64,000 nucleotides of DNA from Flavobacterium filum DSM 17961 (GTDB lineage: Bacteria; Bacteroidota; Bacteroidia; Flavobacteriales; Flavobacteriaceae): NCBI RefSeq assembly GCF_000425465.1, contig NZ_AUDM01000004.1, positions 186,001 through 250,000 of the forward strand. The letters run 5' to 3'. The notes beneath the pieces are model-generated. The model did no database searches. It saw nothing but the letters and a program-made list of their open reading frames with translations, and was not told the DNA's origin. This document shows positions 45,190 to 53,603 of this stretch, one piece after another. The translations under genes and the position numbers were made by a program. Numbering within the stretch: position 1 is the first letter of the stretch; every line of letters starts with the position of its first letter.

Positions 45190-45197
45190 TACATTTG
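45190..45197 (+). promoter_or_regulatory. -7 element TACATTTG four bases before the HAD gene start
   Basis: Fits TAnnTTTG. It ends only 4 bp before the ATG at 45202, and that ATG is required by the DxDG motif at residues 6-8, so if used the transcript would be leaderless or nearly so. Confidence 0.45.
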
Positions 45198-45201
45198 CAT
45201 C

Positions 45202-45657
45202 ATGTTACTATATTTAGACATAGATGGAGTGATGGTACCTGCCAACGCATGGCGAAAACCGGAAATTTTAGAAGACGGTTTCCCTGCGTTCAGTTCAAAT
45301 GCCGTTCGGTCGCTTGATAGAATTATTGCTAGTTCAAGTGCCAATATTGTATTGACCACCTCGCACAAATACAAATACACGTTGAAAGAATGGAACAACA
45401 TTTTTAAACGAAGAAATATCAACGTAAATAAAATCACGCGACTTCCAAAGAATCCGAATCATTTGAATCGAAAAGAAGAACTTTTGCAATGGTTTAACAC
45501 GAAAAATGTGGATGAAAAATTCATCATCATTGACGACGATAAATCGCTGAACGGATTGCCCGACTTTTTAAAAAGTAAATTAATCCAAACAAGCGGTTCA
45601 GTTGGTTTAACTGAAAGTCTCGCCGATGAAGCGATAGATAAAATTAAAATGTATTAA
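45202..45657 (+). CDS. HAD-family protein of the RNA-repair-associated type
   Basis: 151 residues. LLYLDIDGVMVP holds the nucleophile Asp motif DxDG at the very start; ANIVLTTSHKYKYTL fits motif II (Thr/Ser) and FIIIDDDKSLNGLP motif IV. This short form matches HAD domains known from Swiss-Army-knife RNA repair proteins, here alone. Cargo between the intact dus end and the first repeated dus end. Role may be nucleic acid 3'-end or phosphate processing; not certain. Confidence 0.78.
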   Translation: MLLYLDIDGVMVPANAWRKPEILEDGFPAFSSNAVRSLDRIIASSSANIVLTTSHKYKYTLKEWNNIFKRRNINVNKITRLPKNPNHLNRKEELLQWFNTKNVDEKFIIIDDDKSLNGLPDFLKSKLIQTSGSVGLTESLADEAIDKIKMY

Positions 45658-45717
45658 ATTTATACATTCAAAATATGAAAAGTTAATTGGATATTTTTTC
45701 AGTTAACTTTTTTTATT

Positions 45718-45856
45718 AATGAAAATGTTAGGTTTTTGGGAATACTTTTTCACTTCCTTCTCCAACCCACAAAAGACGTTGAAAAAAATTAAAAAAGCTC
45801 AGAATCCAAGAAGTTATGTGGAGGCGGTGAAGGAGATTTTTGGTGGGGAGAAATGA
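45718..45856 (+). repeat. Second copy of the dus 3' end (139 bp)
   Basis: Nearly identical to 44992-45130, the last 46 codons of dus, and still in frame with a stop (TGA). It encodes MKMLGFWEYFFTSFSNPQ and onwards for 45 codons. Begins abruptly after an unrelated AT-rich run. Differs from the intact gene at several bases, sharing those differences with the third copy. Confidence 0.9.
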
Positions 45857-45879
45857 GATTATGATAAAATATAAATAAT

Positions 45880-46404
45880 ATGAATAAAATTAAATCACAT
45901 TTAGTATTTGCCTGTTTATTTACTCTTTTAAGCTGTAATAAAATTATAAAAGAAGAAAATAATATTGACATTGTAAAAAGAGATATTATTGTAAAAAAAT
46001 ACGATTTATTAAATTTCCATAATTTTGATAAACCAATACTTTTATCAATTGATGAATTTTTTGATGGAAATAATGATGAAGGTTCAATCGCTTCAAATTT
46101 AATCAAAAAACCAAGCGTTTCAGAATATTATAAAACTTTGAAAAAATTATCTGAAAACCCTAAAGTTAATGCTTCTTATGTTAAGTTAAATGAAGTTATG
46201 ATTTATGATAATGGAAAATTAAATGATAACGAATGGTTTTATTCTGATATGATATACATAATTGGAGATTTAACAAAAGAAGAAGTAAAAGAAGCTATAA
46301 AAAATTTAAAACCTGATGAAGTTGAATATGATTATGAAATGATTAATGAAGATATATTCAAAAAATATTTCAATAAAAAGATAATTTATATTTGGTGGGA
46401 TTAA
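45880..46404 (+). CDS. Lipoprotein, hypothetical cargo gene
   Basis: 174 residues. Lipobox TLLSC near residue 19, followed by a charged, helical domain (LLSIDEFFDGNNDEGS; YYKTLKKLSENPKVNASYVKL; MIYIIGDLTKEEVKEAIKNLKPDEVEYDYEMINEDIF). No family recognised; the size and acidic character would also fit an immunity-type protein, which is speculation. It sits between the second and third dus 3' copies, starting 23 bp after copy two. Clearly AT-richer than dus. Confidence 0.75.
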   Translation: MNKIKSHLVFACLFTLLSCNKIIKEENNIDIVKRDIIVKKYDLLNFHNFDKPILLSIDEFFDGNNDEGSIASNLIKKPSVSEYYKTLKKLSENPKVNASYVKLNEVMIYDNGKLNDNEWFYSDMIYIIGDLTKEEVKEAIKNLKPDEVEYDYEMINEDIFKKYFNKKIIYIWWD

Positions 46405-46471
46405 TCGAGTTTAGAATACCACTTTTCATTTTTAAACAAACAAAAAAAATCTAACAAATTAGCAAATAATC

Positions 46472-46638
46472 CTGCTCTTTCCGGCCCCACGCCTATCAAA
46501 ATGAAAATGTTGGGTTTTTGGGAATACTTTTTCACTTCCTTCTCCAACCCACAAAAGACGTTGAAAAAAATTAAAAAAGCTCAGAACCCGAGGAGTTATG
46601 ATGAGGCAGTGAAGGAGATTTTTGGTGGGGAGAGGTAA
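46472..46638 (+). repeat. Third copy of the dus 3' end (167 bp)
   Basis: Matches 44964-45130, the last 55 codons of dus, in frame and ending TAA at the same place. Contains the same base differences from intact dus as the second copy plus a few of its own (for example DEAVKE for VEAVKE). Preceded by an unrelated 67-bp run after the lipoprotein stop. Confidence 0.9.
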
Positions 46639-46734
46639 TTGTAAAATTTGATTTAAATTTATTTTCTTAAATCTTGAGAAAAAAATGTTTATTTTTCCTT
46701 AATTATTTTACTTATAAATTACATAAATGTTGTT

Positions 46735-46742
46735 TATATTTG
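46735..46742 (+). promoter_or_regulatory. -7 element TATATTTG before the 421-residue gene
   Basis: Matches TAnnTTTG, 65 bp before the ATG at 46808. No clear TTTG is found 19-21 bp upstream. Confidence 0.5.
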
Positions 46743-46807
46743 ATGTTATACCAGTTGGCAGTAATTATATCCCAAAATTTTGCAAAAACATAAAATAGAG
46801 TGAAATT

Positions 46808-48073
46808 ATGACAATGCAAGCTAAAGAAATAATTGAATATAGAGGCGAAAATTACACGATGAGTAATTTGCCTTTAAATCAATTTATTGAAACAAACAAA
46901 CTTAAGTTTGAAGCACATACAACCGCTCATTGGAGAGGTTATCAAGGATATTGGAAATTATCAGATGACAAATTATACATAATTGACATAGAAACTTCAA
47001 ATCAAAATTACTTTGAGGTTTTTAATACAAATGAACCCGTTTTTGCAAATTGGTTTTCAGGAATAATTCAAATCGGATTAGGAAAAGCCATTTATAATGA
47101 CTTTTCAAGTTATCATGAAAATTATCTTTGGCTGAACTTTGAAAATGGGCACGTTATTGAAAAAAGGATTTCTTGTTTCATTAATTCAGAAGAAAAAATA
47201 AAATTTGGTAAATATAAAGACAAGTCAATTATTGAAGTTCTAAAAGGACAAATCAATAGCACATTCAATAGAGATTACTTGTTAAAAGAATATTTAAACG
47301 AGGTTATAAATTTTTGCATAAATAAAGATTTTAACAAAAAAATTATAGTTCCACACTTCGAAATAACTGACCAAATAAGAAAAACTATAGATGACGTTAG
47401 AAATCATTCGTTCAATTCTTTAATAACAAAAAATTTCTTTGCAATAGAAAAACATTTCTACATAAATCAAGATGAAAATGATTTAGAAGAAACAGAACAT
47501 TTTTCAAATATCTTAGAAAAAATTTTAACGTCAGATTATCGAATTATGAGAACATTAAGTCATAAGAATTGCATTAATTGTGATATTTCTGAAAAAACAA
47601 ATCTAATTAATCCTGACATTAATTATTTGGATTGGGCTATAAAAAACGTAGATGTATTTGCAATCCCTCCACATTTATTAAAAATTGAAAAATTAAAATT
47701 CTTATCTAATTTCATTGTTAAACGTTTAAACTCAACAATTTTTGAGTATTCACCTAACTTGACCGACTTTAAATTAAACTTTAATGTAGAAACTTTAAAA
47801 TTAAACAATGAAAAGTTCGAAAAAATATATGGTGTAACTTACGACGAAGTCCAAAATAATTATTTCTTAGACTTAAATGTAAAATCAAATTCTGAAAAAT
47901 TCGGTCATTTTCTTGATGAAAATTTTGAAGAAGAATATGAAGATTACGATTACGAAGATTATGATTACGATAGACGTAGTTATTCAGAATATAATGGTGT
48001 GTATGGTTTTGATGATGATACAATAAATTCTGCTTTTGAAGGCGACCCTGAAAATTATTGGAATATTGACTAA
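46808..48073 (+). CDS. Unrecognised 421-residue protein of the dus-adjacent cargo region
   Basis: No signal peptide. The N-terminal 100 residues (NYTMSNLPLNQFIE, then HWRGYQGYWKLSDDKLYIID) and a KFGKYKDKSIIEVLKG segment near residue 138 look like domains I have seen in Bacteroidetes proteins, but I cannot name them; FGKYKGK-like segments occur in exonuclease-X-type C-termini. Centre and C-terminal half are helical and charged. The tail (residues 377-421) is extremely acidic, with repeated Glu-Asp-Tyr and ending DDDTINSAFEGDPENYWNID. Very AT-rich, unlike dus. Precedes another unknown gene at 18 bp, so a pair. Confidence 0.75.
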   Translation: MTMQAKEIIEYRGENYTMSNLPLNQFIETNKLKFEAHTTAHWRGYQGYWKLSDDKLYIIDIETSNQNYFEVFNTNEPVFANWFSGIIQIGLGKAIYNDFSSYHENYLWLNFENGHVIEKRISCFINSEEKIKFGKYKDKSIIEVLKGQINSTFNRDYLLKEYLNEVINFCINKDFNKKIIVPHFEITDQIRKTIDDVRNHSFNSLITKNFFAIEKHFYINQDENDLEETEHFSNILEKILTSDYRIMRTLSHKNCINCDISEKTNLINPDINYLDWAIKNVDVFAIPPHLLKIEKLKFLSNFIVKRLNSTIFEYSPNLTDFKLNFNVETLKLNNEKFEKIYGVTYDEVQNNYFLDLNVKSNSEKFGHFLDENFEEEYEDYDYEDYDYDRRSYSEYNGVYGFDDDTINSAFEGDPENYWNID

Positions 48074-48091
48074 ATTTATTTTAAGTGTAAT

Positions 48092-48646
48092 ATGCAAAAT
48101 GAAAATTCTGATTTAATTAAATCTCTTAATTTTTTCAAAGATAAATCAATCTACAACATCCAAGAACTAACAACTTGGATAAGCCAAAACAAAGGTTTGT
48201 TTGAAGAATTCAATAAAAAAAAGTTTAATAAAATTAATAGAAATGGTGATTTGCCTACATGTAGTGAAATAAAAAACTTCACAAATGATTATTATAATGA
48301 CTTTTGTAAATTATATAACAGTATAAGTTATTTCACTGATTTAATAAAATTCGCTTCAATTACAGAATCTGAACTAAATCTATATGAAAATATAAAGGAA
48401 AAAGAAAGTGAATTAAAAAAGTGGATTATCAGAAAAGAAAAACTTGGAACAAAAGATTTATGTATTTTTACTTGGGATTATTTTGACGATGATGAAAAAA
48501 TATTAGAGCAAAAATATTTTAATATTACACCATTACCTTATGAAAATATTGCAATAAATCTTTTAACTCATGAATTTAAAAGCATAATTCATTTTTGCAA
48601 AATCTTCACCGAATTATATTACGTTAGAAAACCCCACCTCCACTAA
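48092..48646 (+). CDS. Unrecognised 184-residue protein, partner of the preceding gene
   Basis: Charged, helical protein without signal peptide or family match (LTTWISQNKGLFEEFNKKKFNKIN; ESELKKWIIRKEKLGTKDLCIFTWDYFDDDEKI). It starts 18 bp after the 421-residue gene and is probably co-transcribed. Strong AT bias. The pair may be an antiphage or toxin-type system placed at an integration site, but nothing in the sequence proves it. Confidence 0.65.
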   Translation: MQNENSDLIKSLNFFKDKSIYNIQELTTWISQNKGLFEEFNKKKFNKINRNGDLPTCSEIKNFTNDYYNDFCKLYNSISYFTDLIKFASITESELNLYENIKEKESELKKWIIRKEKLGTKDLCIFTWDYFDDDEKILEQKYFNITPLPYENIAINLLTHEFKSIIHFCKIFTELYYVRKPHLH

Positions 48647-48709
48647 GTCTTCTTTAATAGTAAACTACTCTGCAAATATCGCTTATATTAGCTGATATTC
48701 TTCCTTCTT

Positions 48710-48746
48710 CAGACACGAGAGCTTTACTCAGCTCTTCTAGCGTCTG
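48710..48746. repeat. Hairpin after the unknown gene pair
   Basis: CAGACACGAGAGCT and AGCTCTTCTAGCGTCTG form a near-complete stem around a 6-nt loop. May terminate the pair's transcript. The rest of the gap to 48897 holds nothing else I can support. Confidence 0.5.
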
Positions 48747-48897
48747 GACTTCGCAGCAAATAAAAGATTGAAAAATCCTAATAATACTTTATATTCCCCA
48801 GCTCGTGCGAGCGTCTCTCTCATACCCACAAACAAAATCACCAATTCACTATCTCAGAAAAAACAAACTTCTAAATCAATTTTCAAAATATATTTTC

Positions 48898-49494
48898 TTA
48901 ACACCCACCTTTTCGCGGAGTTCTTTTATACATCACTTCACCCTCTCTTTCCACATAATCACCCGACACGATTGGATAAGCATACTTTGGAGCATGCGAT
49001 ACATTTTTACTCTTTAGGCTAATTTTGTCGTTTACTTTAAGCATTCGTAAAAGGTCAAATTCTCTTTTTAAGTTCAAACTGTTTTTACCGGGTTGTTCAA
49101 TGCCAAAAGAAAGAATGTAATCTTCCCCTTCGATTTGAACCATTACGCCAAAACCGAGTCTAGAACCTTCAGGGAGAGATAAAGAAGTGACAACTGCTTC
49201 CATAGTAGTATTATTCTTAATGGATGGCATGATTTTAGCTTCAGCAGCATACACTTTTTGGCCGGCGGGTGAAGCTTCCCATTTTTTGAAAGCCATCCCA
49301 TCCGGACTTGCCTCCCATTTTTTCAATTCTGCTTTTATTTCTTCCGCTGAAAGGGGCTTTTGTTTTGACTTATTAGAAGTCTCCGTTTTAATTTCATTAC
49401 TGGCAATCTTGTCGTTGTTGAACTGAGTAAAGCTAAACACCAGTCCGCCAACTATTACCAACGTAAGGATGGATATTGAAATGATTTTTTTCAT
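48898..49494 (-). CDS. Membrane-anchored hypothetical protein
   Basis: 198 residues, N-terminal anchor (ISISILTLVIVGGLVFSF), then a Lys-rich linker and an internal tandem KKWEASPDGMAF / KKWEASPAGQKVY, then a beta-rich domain (AVVTSLSLPEGSRLGFGVMVQIEGEDYILSFGIEQ). No known family. Ends in a single Cys. May be in one transcript with the following minus-strand neighbours at 49580 and 50184. Confidence 0.72.
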   Translation of the reverse strand: MKKIISISILTLVIVGGLVFSFTQFNNDKIASNEIKTETSNKSKQKPLSAEEIKAELKKWEASPDGMAFKKWEASPAGQKVYAAEAKIMPSIKNNTTMEAVVTSLSLPEGSRLGFGVMVQIEGEDYILSFGIEQPGKNSLNLKREFDLLRMLKVNDKISLKSKNVSHAPKYAYPIVSGDYVEREGEVMYKRTPRKGGC

Positions 49495-49535
49495 GTTATT
49501 AATGGATTAAATACTATTTTTTTTCTTATAACTAC

Positions 49536-49582
49536 TGACAACAGACAACAGACAACTGTTAACAGACAACCGACAACAGTTA
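49536..49582. repeat. ACAACAG word array before the next gene end
   Basis: ACAACAG/ACAACTG words repeat with a 7-8 bp period up to and into the stop codon of the gene at 49580-50134. One more intergenic word-array in this genome. Confidence 0.5.
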
Positions 49583-50134
49583 ACACCCATCCATCTTCAC
49601 ACTCAACTTTCCATCCACATACGAAAGAATAAACGGAATTTTTTCTAACGTGCAACGTGGTTCAATCGTAAATTGAATATAGCCATACACTTCAAAATTT
49701 TCGTTGGTTAGGACTTTTAACGATTGTTTGTAATGCGTGTTTTGGCGAACCCATTTAACGTAACCTTCGTTTTCATCCACTTTTGATAAAGGGGTTTCGA
49801 TGATGGCTCCATTAGTTTGTAGATGTTGCGGTTCAGTAAGCACAATCGTAAATTTTCCTGTAAAAGAACCGGGTTCTGTTGGTGAAACAAAATAGCCATC
49901 CTTCTTTACATTCATTTGGATGGAAAGTAAATGTTCCTTATCGTTTTGTTTGTCAACGCGAACGATAGCAGTGTAAAGCGGATCTTCCCGCACCAAATCA
50001 TCGCTAAAATGAGTTTGTCCAACAAACACGCTGTCAACCGCTTTGGTGTTTTGAGCCATGTCTTGTGAGTTAACTTCCGCACAATTGTAATTGAACGAAA
50101 GTAGTAATAAGCCAAAAAATAAATTGTTGTTCAT
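49580..50134 (-). CDS. Secreted protein, DsbD N-terminal-domain-like
   Basis: 184 residues, signal peptide ending NYNC (lipobox-like at residue 18). The C-terminal part (VYGYIQFTIEPRCTLEKIPFILSY ... KMDGC) with paired Cys looks like the beta-sandwich DsbD-alpha domain, which handles periplasmic thiol redox. The N-terminal part is less clear. The transmembrane DsbD core is missing, so this would be a separate domain. Assignment moderate. Confidence 0.62.
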   Translation of the reverse strand: MNNNLFFGLLLLSFNYNCAEVNSQDMAQNTKAVDSVFVGQTHFSDDLVREDPLYTAIVRVDKQNDKEHLLSIQMNVKKDGYFVSPTEPGSFTGKFTIVLTEPQHLQTNGAIIETPLSKVDENEGYVKWVRQNTHYKQSLKVLTNENFEVYGYIQFTIEPRCTLEKIPFILSYVDGKLSVKMDGC

Positions 50135-50183
50135 GATTGATGATTTTAAAGATTTTTAATTAAAATTGATTCTATAATTACCG

Positions 50184-51371
50184 TTACCACGGTCCGATTC
50201 TAGTAACATTCACAAAGGCATTGTTTTCAAAACGATACGCTCCTTTAAACCCTACAAACCAAAGTCGTTGTTGTCGGTCTTGGTAGACTTGAAAAGGGAA
50301 AGGTAAAAAATTACCTTCTTGCTTTTGTTGGTCTTGGTTAACTTCAAAGGGCAATACTGTATGATCGGTTATTTTAATTTTAGCTTCAATTTTCTGAAAT
50401 GTTTTGCCGTCATAATTATAGATATCACTCTTTTTCGCAGTAAACCAAATCGTACCGATATTATCTTCAAAAATGCAGCCTACTCCTACATCCTTACCTA
50501 ATAATTTTTCAGTGATGCTTTTAAACGAAGTCCCATCGTAGAGAAAAAGTCCGTTCACGGTGGAAATCCAAAACGTCCCATCTGCTCTTTCAATAATTTG
50601 ATTTACAAAATTGGAAAGCGATTGGTCTTTAGCTGAAATGTTCGTTAATGTATTTCCGTCAAACCTATACGCTCCGCCATTGGTTGCAAACCACATATTG
50701 CCTTTGCTATCTTCGGTAATGGAGTGTATCATTTTAGAAGTGCTAACGCCAAAGTTTGGATTTACTTTTCCTTCCGGAATTTCAAAAGGTGTAAATGCTT
50801 TGCCATCAAAAGTAAAGACACCATGTGTAGTTCCAACCCAAAGTGTTCCTTTTGAGTCCATTAGCATGCTCCAAAGTCCGCCGGTTATCAGAATATCTTT
50901 TTCATGATAATTGGTAAAATACGTTCCGTCATATTTCGCAATTCCACCCCCATAGCCAATCCAAATCACACCCATTTTATCTTCAAGGATAACATGTACC
51001 GTTACTCCCTGTCCAATACGGTTTTTAAGATCAAAATAAACAAGTCCATTTTTGTCTTTTCGACAGAGTCCGCTTTGTGTGCCAAACCAAAAATTTCCCT
51101 TACTATCTTGAAAAACAGTACGAATCACGCCACTGATTTGGTTTCCTTGGTAATCTTTGTCATGGATGTCAACTCTATACTCGGGTAAAGTTTCTGCTTT
51201 TAAACTAATACTATTGGCATGTATTTTCGTTTGTTCCGGTATGAATTTTAATGCTGTAGCGTGTTTTTCAATTTGCCCGGCACACGATGTAATACCCAAA
51301 AAACATATTGATAAAATAAATGTTTTTAGTAGAAGATTATGTAATTGCAAGTATTTCATTATTGAATTCAT
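50184..51371 (-). CDS. Seven-bladed Reg_prop beta-propeller lipoprotein
   Basis: 395 residues. Lipobox GITSC near residue 29. Seven repeats of the type DSKGNFWFGTQSGL / EDKMGVIWIGYGG / DSKGTLWVGTTHG / DSKGNMWFATNGG / RADGTFWISTVNG / EDNIGTIWFTAK / DRQQRLWFVGFKG, each ending in a YDG-x-F strand, form a complete propeller. Such propellers are usually the periplasmic sensor half of hybrid two-component proteins; here the domain stands alone. It is divergent from a membrane-bound winged-helix regulator at 51524, suggesting a sensor-regulator pair. Confidence 0.88.
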   Translation of the reverse strand: MNSIMKYLQLHNLLLKTFILSICFLGITSCAGQIEKHATALKFIPEQTKIHANSISLKAETLPEYRVDIHDKDYQGNQISGVIRTVFQDSKGNFWFGTQSGLCRKDKNGLVYFDLKNRIGQGVTVHVILEDKMGVIWIGYGGGIAKYDGTYFTNYHEKDILITGGLWSMLMDSKGTLWVGTTHGVFTFDGKAFTPFEIPEGKVNPNFGVSTSKMIHSITEDSKGNMWFATNGGAYRFDGNTLTNISAKDQSLSNFVNQIIERADGTFWISTVNGLFLYDGTSFKSITEKLLGKDVGVGCIFEDNIGTIWFTAKKSDIYNYDGKTFQKIEAKIKITDHTVLPFEVNQDQQKQEGNFLPFPFQVYQDRQQRLWFVGFKGAYRFENNAFVNVTRIGPW

Positions 51372-51523
51372 ATTGTAATAAAGTTTATTTACGATAAAGT
51401 TGCTCTATCCGAACAAACTTGATGTAAAACTAGTCCAATCAATTGTTTAAAATGCAAAAAAAATGTAAAAGAAGTGTCAACTGTTTTAAAAAATCACAAA
51501 ATTGTATGTTATTTGCACCACTT

Positions 51524-52393
51524 ATGAATCAACGAAAAATATATTTTTACGGTAGTGTTTTGATTGCCATTTCATCTGCTTTACTTCTTGTCACTTCTCA
51601 GAATAATAAGGAAGCATTTACAGCATTGACAAAAATTGCCTTGCGAGATGTGGGCAATAAATTGTTGTTAGCCAATGGTGATAGTACTTCACTCATTTTA
51701 CCGGTAAAGAAAATAGAACAGTCAAAGTACCAACTTTCCTTTGAAAAAGAACTAATCATTCATCCGGACAGTTTAGTTTCCATTGTAGAAAAAAGTTTCA
51801 AAAAAGCTAATCTCTCACCACTTTATCAAATAGAAGTGAAACAATGTCAAGATTCTGAAGTGTCCTATAGTTATAAAAAAAGTAATGCGTTAATTCAAGA
51901 TATTATCCCGTGTAGCGGAAGGATAATACCAAAAAAATGCTATTCAATTGAAGTACAATTTTTAAATGTAAAAACCAATACAACACAATACTATTGGATA
52001 GGTTTACTTATTGTTAGCCTAATTTCATCTTTTGTTTTCTTCCCCAAAAAGAGAGAAACGAAACAACTTGATTCCACTAACGAACGTTTTATTCCATTGG
52101 GCAAATTTCAGTTTTATCCTGAAGAGAGTAAATTACTATTGGCCTCAAATGAAATCGGTCTTTCCAAAAAAGAGGTGGAATTGCTTTCGCTATTTATAGA
52201 AAATCCCAACAAAATCATCAAACGAGAAGAACTCTCAAAAAAAGTCTGGGAAGATCACGGTGTTTTTGTGGGGAGAAGTTTGGATACGTATATTTCCAAA
52301 TTACGTAAAAAACTGAGTGAGGATGAAAGCATTAAGTTGACCAATGTGCATGGGATTGGGTATGTTTTGGAGGTGAAAGAAACTAATTCTTAA
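51524..52393 (+). CDS. ToxR-like membrane-anchored OmpR-type regulator
   Basis: 289 residues from ATG 51524 (an earlier start at 51443 gives a poor N-terminus). Unusual order: helix 1 at residues 6-24, a domain of about 130 residues with three Cys (QCQD; PCSGR and KKCYS), helix 2 near 158-175, then a C-terminal winged helix (GLSKKEVELLSLFIENPNKIIKREELSKKVWEDHGVFVGRSLDTYISKLRKKL). This inverts the ToxR arrangement only in having DNA binding after the membrane. A signal sensed outside could act directly on DNA. It shares a 152-bp divergent promoter region with the propeller lipoprotein. Confidence 0.85.
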   Translation: MNQRKIYFYGSVLIAISSALLLVTSQNNKEAFTALTKIALRDVGNKLLLANGDSTSLILPVKKIEQSKYQLSFEKELIIHPDSLVSIVEKSFKKANLSPLYQIEVKQCQDSEVSYSYKKSNALIQDIIPCSGRIIPKKCYSIEVQFLNVKTNTTQYYWIGLLIVSLISSFVFFPKKRETKQLDSTNERFIPLGKFQFYPEESKLLLASNEIGLSKKEVELLSLFIENPNKIIKREELSKKVWEDHGVFVGRSLDTYISKLRKKLSEDESIKLTNVHGIGYVLEVKETNS

Positions 52394-52405
52394 TTGGAAC
52401 GCGGA

Positions 52406-52423
52406 TCCCGATTGTTATCGGGA
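52406..52423. repeat. TCCCGAT-N4-ATCGGGA hairpin
   Basis: Perfect 7-bp stem 13 bp after the regulator stop. Its sequence is GC-richer than its surroundings. A T-run is missing; it may be a REP-like unit or a weak terminator. Confidence 0.5.
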
Positions 52424-52532
52424 CGGATTGCTTTGCAAACGCTGATCTTCACAGATTTTGATAGCTTCGCTATAAAGGATAAAAAGCAGATTCATTACTT
52501 ATAATCTAACAGTATTTTACCACGTCCTATCT

Positions 52533-52553
52533 CCCCTCTCCTTTGGAGAGGGG
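52533..52553. repeat. CCCCTCTCC-TTT-GGAGAGGGG hairpin
   Basis: Perfect 9-bp GC-rich stem, 20 bp beyond the yaaA stop on the minus strand. This word is, from memory, a common intergenic hairpin in Bacteroidetes genomes. It probably acts as terminator or REP-like element. Confidence 0.6.
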
Positions 52554-52573
52554 TCGGGGGTGAGGATAAAAAT

Positions 52574-53335
52574 CTACCTCGTAAAAACCAACCTATCCCC
52601 TTTACTCAAATTCGCATCAAATGCATAGCCTTCGTAGTTAAAACCTTTTAAATCATCAATGGTTTCCGCATTGGTATCAATGATATATCGCACCATCATC
52701 CCTCTCGCTTTCTTAGCAAAAAAGCTAATCATTTTTAATTTCCCGTCTTTGTAGTCTTTGAATTCGGGTGTGATGACGGGGACTTTTAAAGTTTTTACAT
52801 CCACTGCATCAAAATACTCGTTACTGGCTAAATTGATAAAAAGTTCGCCTTTTTGGAGTTCGCTGTTCAATTGCTTGGTGATTTTGGCTTTCCAAAATTC
52901 GTAGAGGTTTTTGCTTTTTCCTATCGGAAATTTAGTTCCCATTTCCAATCGATACGGTTGCATCAAATCCAGTGGTTTCAACAAACCATACAAGCCGGAG
53001 AGAATACGGAGTTTGTCTTGCAAAACATCAACTTTTTCAGTCGGTAAAGTATGAATGTCTAAACCGATATATACATCTCCATTAAATGCATAAATCGCTT
53101 GACGTGAGTTTTGCGGAGTAAAATTATCTAAATCCCGTTCTTGGTTGCGTTGCCAATTCAAATCGGCCAATTTATCAGATATGTCCATCAATTCCATCAA
53201 TTGCTTTGGCTTTTGCTTTTTTAATAGCTTATTGATTTGTTGAGCTTCTTTCAAAAAACAAAATTGTGTGGCTTTATCCACCGGAATGGGCGATTCGTAA
53301 TCCAATGATTTGGCTGGCGATATAACGATTTTCAT
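52574..53335 (-). CDS. yaaA: Peroxide stress protein YaaA
   Basis: 253 residues from ATG 53335 (the longer start at 53368 is not supported by family). MKIVISPAKSLDYES, the DUF328 start, NSRQAIYAFNGDVYIGLD, ILSGLYGLLKPLDLMQPYRLEMGT and SFFAKKARGMMVRYI are conserved. Lowers free iron and DNA damage during peroxide stress in E. coli. Stands alone. Confidence 0.95.
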   Translation of the reverse strand: MKIVISPAKSLDYESPIPVDKATQFCFLKEAQQINKLLKKQKPKQLMELMDISDKLADLNWQRNQERDLDNFTPQNSRQAIYAFNGDVYIGLDIHTLPTEKVDVLQDKLRILSGLYGLLKPLDLMQPYRLEMGTKFPIGKSKNLYEFWKAKITKQLNSELQKGELFINLASNEYFDAVDVKTLKVPVITPEFKDYKDGKLKMISFFAKKARGMMVRYIIDTNAETIDDLKGFNYEGYAFDANLSKGDRLVFTR

Positions 53336-53603
53336 ATTTGTATCATTTGTTTTCTCGTAGAGACGCAAAGTTTAAAATACATTCTCAGCGACTTTGCTTC
53401 TTTGCGAGAAAATTATTTTTTATATTTTAGAATATCAGAAATGAATTCAAAAATACAAATTGATTCCCGAAAATCATATACGTAAAAATGGAAAGTATTG
53501 ATTTGATTATCAATGAAAGTTATATCGTTTATTCATGCACTTAAACGAAAAAAATAGGGTTTACTATTTAGCTTTTATACATTTGAATGTAAAAAGTCTA
53601 AAA

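Noticed and set aside
45718..45856. A separate 45-residue gene in the second dus copy
   Set aside because: Frame is retained, but it is only the tail of Dus without catalytic parts and has no own promoter visible; treated as a repeat.
48768..49022. Plus-strand frames opposite the 48898-49494 gene
   Set aside because: No plausible protein features; antisense to a better supported gene.
52406..52423. Hairpin as a definite terminator of the winged-helix regulator
   Set aside because: No T-run on the plus strand; kept only as a repeat.
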